DNA of 36,608 nt from Larix sibirica (taxonomy: Eukaryota > Streptophyta > Pinopsida > Pinales > Pinaceae): contig NWUY0300046386.1 of NCBI GenBank assembly GCA_004151065.3, positions 81,878-118,485 of the forward strand. The letters run 5' to 3'. Under the pieces are notes generated by a model, which was not told the DNA's origin, searched no databases, and saw only the letters and a list, made by a program, of their open reading frames with translations. Made by a program: the position numbers and the translations under genes. Positions 24,101 through 30,100 of the stretch are shown here, piece after piece. Each line of letters starts with the position of its first letter. The first letter of the stretch is position 1.

Positions 24101-27100
24101 ATTATCCTTATCTATCCTCTATGCAAGTAGTGGTTGCAGAAGGACATGCTCTTCTTCGGCATGTTTTGTCCCCATTAGGTGATTTGGACTCTGTTTTCTA
24201 TTGCATGGTCCCACAACCTCTCCCTAACTGGTAATAGTGCCAGTAATGTTAATGGGATTTCTCTAACTATTCTTAGGCTTTCAATAGCCGTCTTCCGGAA
24301 TGCGAATGTTAGACACCTCGAGCTCCTTTTGAATTGGCATGATCAACTTGCTAATGAAATTTGTAAATAACTTTGCTTCTTTATTCATCATTCTGCACCA
24401 AATTATATAGTGGTTTAACTCTGATATATAATTCATCCGTTGTGTAGTTGGACTTATGCTGTAGGAATTGCCATTGATGTTTCGTCCAATAGTTGATAGG
24501 ATAGAATTTATCTTGAGAGAGAGTTTGTAATTGTTCCATGTCATCGCTTGGGTGGTGTCGAGTGTCTCTTTGCGCTCACACAAATTCTTCCACCATAGCA
24601 AAGCTTCTGTACACTTGTACAACTTTGTGAAGGCAATCTTGTCTTCTTTGTATTGTTGCACTTAGTGGGAATCTTTCTACCCAACCAATTCTTAAGTCAC
24701 GAGGACTCCATTTTACCATCATATGGTGAAAGTCCACTTTGGCTTCAACTTTTTGAGAGAAATGAGATTTGACGACAAACTTCTTTCGCTACCACTTGAT
24801 TTTGGGTCTTCAGAAGACTTTTGGTGGACAACAGTCTCTAGCTCTACAATAGAGGATGCTAGCGTCTTAAAAAATGAGCAACATTGATCACTGGTCTATC
24901 CATGTTCTCGACCTTGCTATTTTGATTGGCAAATCCTATGTTGAGCAGTTCCATGCGATTCTACAAATCTTTTTCCAATTCTTTGTTTGTCAAAGAGTGA
25001 GTCTTTACCAAAGATGCTTGAGCACATAGCAGGATCGAGAGCATTAGGAGCTCCATTTCCCAAAGAACCCAGGAGCAAAGCATCCTTAGAGCATATTTTT
25101 ATATATTACAATGCATGTCTTAAAAAACGTGTAGAATACCAAATTAGTTGCAAAAAATATGAAAACATGCATTTTTGTGCTACTTGTAAGTGATGCTACG
25201 TTGTTATGAAGTTAGAAATGTCATGCATAGTAGATTAAGGATAAAACATTTGGTCATCAACCATCTACCAGTTACAAACTTGTAAATTTTAAACTATACA
25301 ATAGGAAGTAGACCATGAATTTATGGAATGGAATAGGCTATCCACCCACATGACCAAAGGATTATGTATACAAAATAAGTCATCTACATAAGCTATAATT
25401 TAAATGAAGTCTGAAGATTGAAACACTAAATTCAGCTGAAGTCTATATCAAATAAAGCAGTGAATAAAGATAATTCCTTTCTTCCTCATGGCACCCCATG
25501 TGTGTATCCTAAGTCACGGGGCCTACTTGCGAGCTCCACATTATAAAAACCACACAGAAAAAAGGCTGCCTTTTCTTCATTGCATTGGAGTGTCTACGGA
25601 GCTGGGGGTGAGGGGCTGGGGTGTGTCCCTGAAGCAGAAGTTTCTGGTATCTCTGGTGTTTGCCATGAACCATGTATAAACTCCAACATCTACTTATAAA
25701 ATGATGCTCTGATACCAATTTGATCCAAACTTGCACTATTGGAACTAACACAATAAAAAATAAATGTGAGGAGTTCCAACTTATTCACACAGTGACTAGT
25801 CTATGGCACGACAATTTTTTTAGCAAATTGGATAGGAACAAAAAAGAATTCACAACTCAATCAATGCATCAATTGGCATAATAAATGGGGCAGCAAGTCA
25901 ACTCTGAATATTCATTAATGAAGTAAATCTGTACATCAAGATATGGACAACATGAAGCTTAAAAGAACTCTCTATCCACCACTAACCATCTATATAACAA
26001 CCACTAACCACCAAGCTGTTTACAATCTTAGGGTGGTGTATATTAATCTATCAAAGAAAGATGAAAAGATCCGTTTCCTGTTTAGCCACATCCTAAATTA
26101 CACAATTGTACAAATTCGTGAAAATGAAGAAACAGAAAAGAAAATGACAAATCATGATTGTTGAGATTTTGTGTGACTGCTTGCTGCAATGTCCATCCAT
26201 GCCAGTGTGCCTGCACTGAGTTCGAATTGTGCATCTACAACGAAGGTGCACCAAGATAGTGTAATCATGTGTAAGTGTGGCCGAACTTTGGAACTACATG
26301 ACTGGGTCACAGCACTAAAGCTGCGTGGCTGAAATATGAGCAAGTTCATGACAGCTCTGAATACTAAATAGTTGCTCTGATCTGCGTTGAAGTTGATCAC
26401 TGCAATGTGCATGTTGCACTGGTGATTCTGTTCAAATATGCACCTTTTGATATGACCAAATCTGTGCAACCATACCTAGATAACTTTTTTAGGGTGAGCT
26501 CTTTAGTGTGGCTCCTTTAATCATGGATTTGGTCAATCTTTGACTCCTTCAGGGATCAACTGGGTTGAGATGATTGTATTTTGGATGAAGGAACTGGCCT
26601 GATAGCAGAAATTCAATTCAATGTGTTGGGGTCTATTTGATAAAGGCTAAAGCTGACAAATCTGTTGCATATCTCTGATGAGAGAAGGCAGAATTACAGT
26701 TGAAGAAACAGAGCAAAGAACAGAAGATAGAAGTTGAGTGAGATATTCTGAAGCCTAGCAGCACCAGATAATATCTGAGATTCTGTAGGGACAAATCAGA
26801 ACATTCGAAGCACAGAATGTGGAGCTCCAAGCACAATATGTTCATCTGCAGAAGTACCAGGTCGACATGTGGACACATATCCTGTGGCTCCATTAACTGT
26901 TCGATGAGGCAGTACCTTCATCAAAACTGTCAGCTTCCGGGTCTTTGATCCACAAATTGCACCAACCAAATAAATTGTATCTAGTTTTTTGTAACCGAAA
27001 TTTTTTGTGTGGTTTTTTATGTAGGGATCTGTGGTCCTGAAAATTTGTTCCCTACCATGAAATAGACAACATACATAATATATGTGATACATTTCTAGAA

Positions 27101-30100
27101 AAAGCATACTATGAAAAAGAAAAAGAAAATGTATGATTTGTTTTTAGGATGTAACCTGAAACACTTCAGTGCCCATGAAACCACTGGGCGATAAAACCAC
27201 TGGGTTTTGGGGGTTGAATAATGTTGACCATACAATAAGCCTTAAATCATGCATCAGATATGTTTAGCTTTTTAACCCAGTCCACCTGACTTGGTCCTCA
27301 AGTTATTGGAATCGACGCTATAAAAAGGTGGCATACTTCTTTGTATCAAATTAGAGCAAAATGAAATATGTTCTGATTTGGGTTACTACTACTCGTGTCT
27401 ACTTGTGCCTCTGTGGATGTTCCTTTCTGATTGAGCATTGCTTATGGTTTAGTGGTTAATTCTATATAATTTCTGATTCTGTTTAAGTCTAAGTATTTGC
27501 AATTTATGCTGATATTTCTGATTTTTCCACCTAGTCTCTGCTTGGGCTACTGAAGCCCAACACTCTTCACCACTACTTCCATTCTTACATTCCTTTCAAG
27601 GATGGCCTTATCTGCACTTAAGGAAATATGAGATGCAGTTACCTCCTTAGCTTGAGAGTCCCACAAAGTCAGTCAGGTAGGGCAAGCTTCAGAATACCTA
27701 ACCAGTGGTTGACAGGAATTTTTTCAACATCTCTTTAAGAGTTTTGTCCTCCTCGTAAGTGCAGATCAAATTTAAGTTGAAATCGGCCCATTTGGCATGC
27801 AAGGCTCCATTGACATTCAAAGAATTTCTTGTCCCATAAGATGACTTTAAAAGTGATTTCAATTTTAGTTCTTGAGAGCTGCAATCTGTTAGATGGCAAT
27901 GTTTTAATGCATAGCTCAAAGCCACTTTTAGAAGGAGCAAGTGTGTAGTCCATTATCAGTCTGTAAATATATATAATATTGGGAAATTTGATATTTGGGT
28001 TGGAATTATATCCTTATTCCTCGGAAATGTACTTCTTAGTGAAATTTTTTCATAGTTAATAAGTAAATATTACTTTTTCAACATGTTTTCTCACATAATT
28101 TACATGTCCAGCTAGAAATATGAGTTGTCTTACATTCTGTCATTGTTTTTATACAGCTGCCACCATTGCTGGCAAAGATACGATTATCGTGGAAACGCTG
28201 TGCAACACATGCATATATAAGTCGCTTCATTGATTTTCATGAACAGGTGAAGCGCAACCCCCTGTGGGCTGCAGCCTATGGAAACTCTACACATTTGTAT
28301 GGAGCAAAGGCTTATAATTCAAATGGCCCTTTAGCTCATGCAGATGCAAAGTTTGGAAATAACTCAGGGACAGAATTGATGGGAACATCTGTAAGCAATA
28401 CTCATGGGATGAGCACTGGAGTCAATAGATTAGCTGTTGATTCAATAAAAGAAATGACACTTTCTTCAGCAGCAATGGCTCCTGCAGATGTACAGGTTAC
28501 TGTGGGTATGTCATCTAGTCCATACATAGATGCACAGGGGAAAAATACATCTTCACAGCAGCAAATTCAGACAGTGCAGGAGCAAACTACATCATCTTTG
28601 CAGGTAATTGGGAAGTTCATTTCCTGTCAATGGGCTTAATGTGCTATTAAAGTGTTGAATTCTCAGTGAAGCAGTGTTGACACCTTTTAATATTGGAACT
28701 GCAGTAAATCTACGTATTAAGGGTATCTAAGCTTTTGAGAATCAGGATTGTTTATATACAATCTTAACTTAGCTAATTGTGTCACAACACAATCTGAAAT
28801 ATTTATGGAAAGACAGTTACAGTAAAATTATATCCAAAGAACCCAGTTTGAATTCCCAACCTAATGCACCAAGAATATATTTGAGAAAAACAGTGCCATT
28901 AATTAAGCTTTACAAATTATCTTTATAAAATAAATTGTTTTCTTTGTGCAGATTGGATCACCTTTGGGGCTTGCAATTTCCCAGTCAGCAGCAGTTTCTG
29001 CCATTACAGTTACCACAGCAGGAGATAATATACGTATGCCATCTGCTATGGCTTTTGGTGGTAGTTCTGTGCCAATCAATAGTTTATCAATTGGCCCAGG
29101 AAGTGTCCCAACAACTGGAAGTGTTCCAAATGTGGCTTCTGTTCAGGGGCAGTTCCTGCATTCAGTCATCCAGCACCCTAGCTTTCCTATTTCTTTTTCA
29201 CCAGGACAAGTTGCACCAAGCACTGGGCATGTCCCAACACAACAGGTACGTAAACAACTGGCTGTTCAGATAGTTGGTTTGAAAAATGCTGAATTATAGA
29301 GTGAAAAATGAATAGGCTTATGGAGTTGGAAAAGATACATAGAATAACCGTACTTATTCTTACATATTCTCTCTGTCTTCCAGGCAGCACAATATTTCAA
29401 CAATACTTTCTATAACCCTCAATTGATGCAGCAACCGTCTAATTCACAGCAACCTCAACAGGCATCTAGTTTGACTTCAGGGACAAGTGATAATCAAAAG
29501 CAACAATATCAACATTTTCCAAGTGTTTGCAGTTTTGCTTCTTTAACATCACCTCAGCAGATCTCATGGCCACCATTTTATAACAATCAAACCCTTCTTG
29601 CGAGTGCACCACAGCAACAACAGCAATTGAATGGAATGGAAAATACAGCAACAGAAGCTGTTTCAGCAAATGAAATGAAGACGTCAACAACTCAGAGAAA
29701 AATCTACAGCAAAAGCCTTTCTTCTGTGCAGGTTCCGACTGTAAATTCATCTTCATCTCTACTTGCCACTGGCATGCCTGCATTGCCCATTCGTCCTCAA
29801 GATCTTAACCTAATGGCAGCTTTTGGGGGAAAACAAGATGGGACTATGCAACAAAAGACAGAAATGCATGCACAATCTCATCATCACTCAATGTCACAAT
29901 TACAGCAGCAGCAACAACAAAACCATATTGTGATTCCTTCTTTGCAAATGAGCTTGAAGGATGTTGACTCTCATATGTCCCCATCGTCATCTGCTAATAG
30001 AGGGCCAACTAGTGCCAATGTGATGGGACTACCAGCTGGGGCATCAGTCATGGCTCCCCAAGGGCACACATCTTTCCATAGTATAGGCAGCCAACATCAG

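Larger units (their letters stand above)
23053..26558 (-). mobile_element. Minus-strand LTR retrotransposon, internally decayed
   Basis: Two diverged direct repeats (23053-23883 and 25721-26558, about 831 and 838 bp) each begin TGATCC on the plus strand and end GATCA. Just inside the right repeat the minus strand reads TTGGTATCAGAGCATC (25702-25717), the tRNA-Met primer-binding site, so the element reads leftward. The 1.84-kb interior contains a gag remnant (24281-24661) and no recognised pol. It is either internally deleted or a non-autonomous element. The flanking 5-mers ATAGG and ACTGG are only partly alike. It inserted at the end of repeat unit B copy 2. Confidence 0.8.
7508..28156 (+). 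other. TIC intron 11, giant repeat-filled intron
   Basis: 20,649 bp from GTAACA to TTATACAG, more than half the window. It contains the gypsy fossil, TRIM-like element, A/B repeats, SINE and minus-strand LTR element listed separately. The flanking exons join in phase 0 to give ALTSA then LPPLLAKIRLSWKRCATH, the same order as in angiosperm TIC, so no coding exon appears to be missing inside. Confidence 0.82.

Noticed and set aside
26796-27107. 103-codon minus-strand open frame
   Set aside because: Protein-like in places, but I recognise no motif and see no splice context or second copy, so it is left as intron sequence.
29466-29783. 105-codon minus-strand open frame inside TIC exon 14
   Set aside because: Antisense shadow of a Gln/Ser-rich coding exon.
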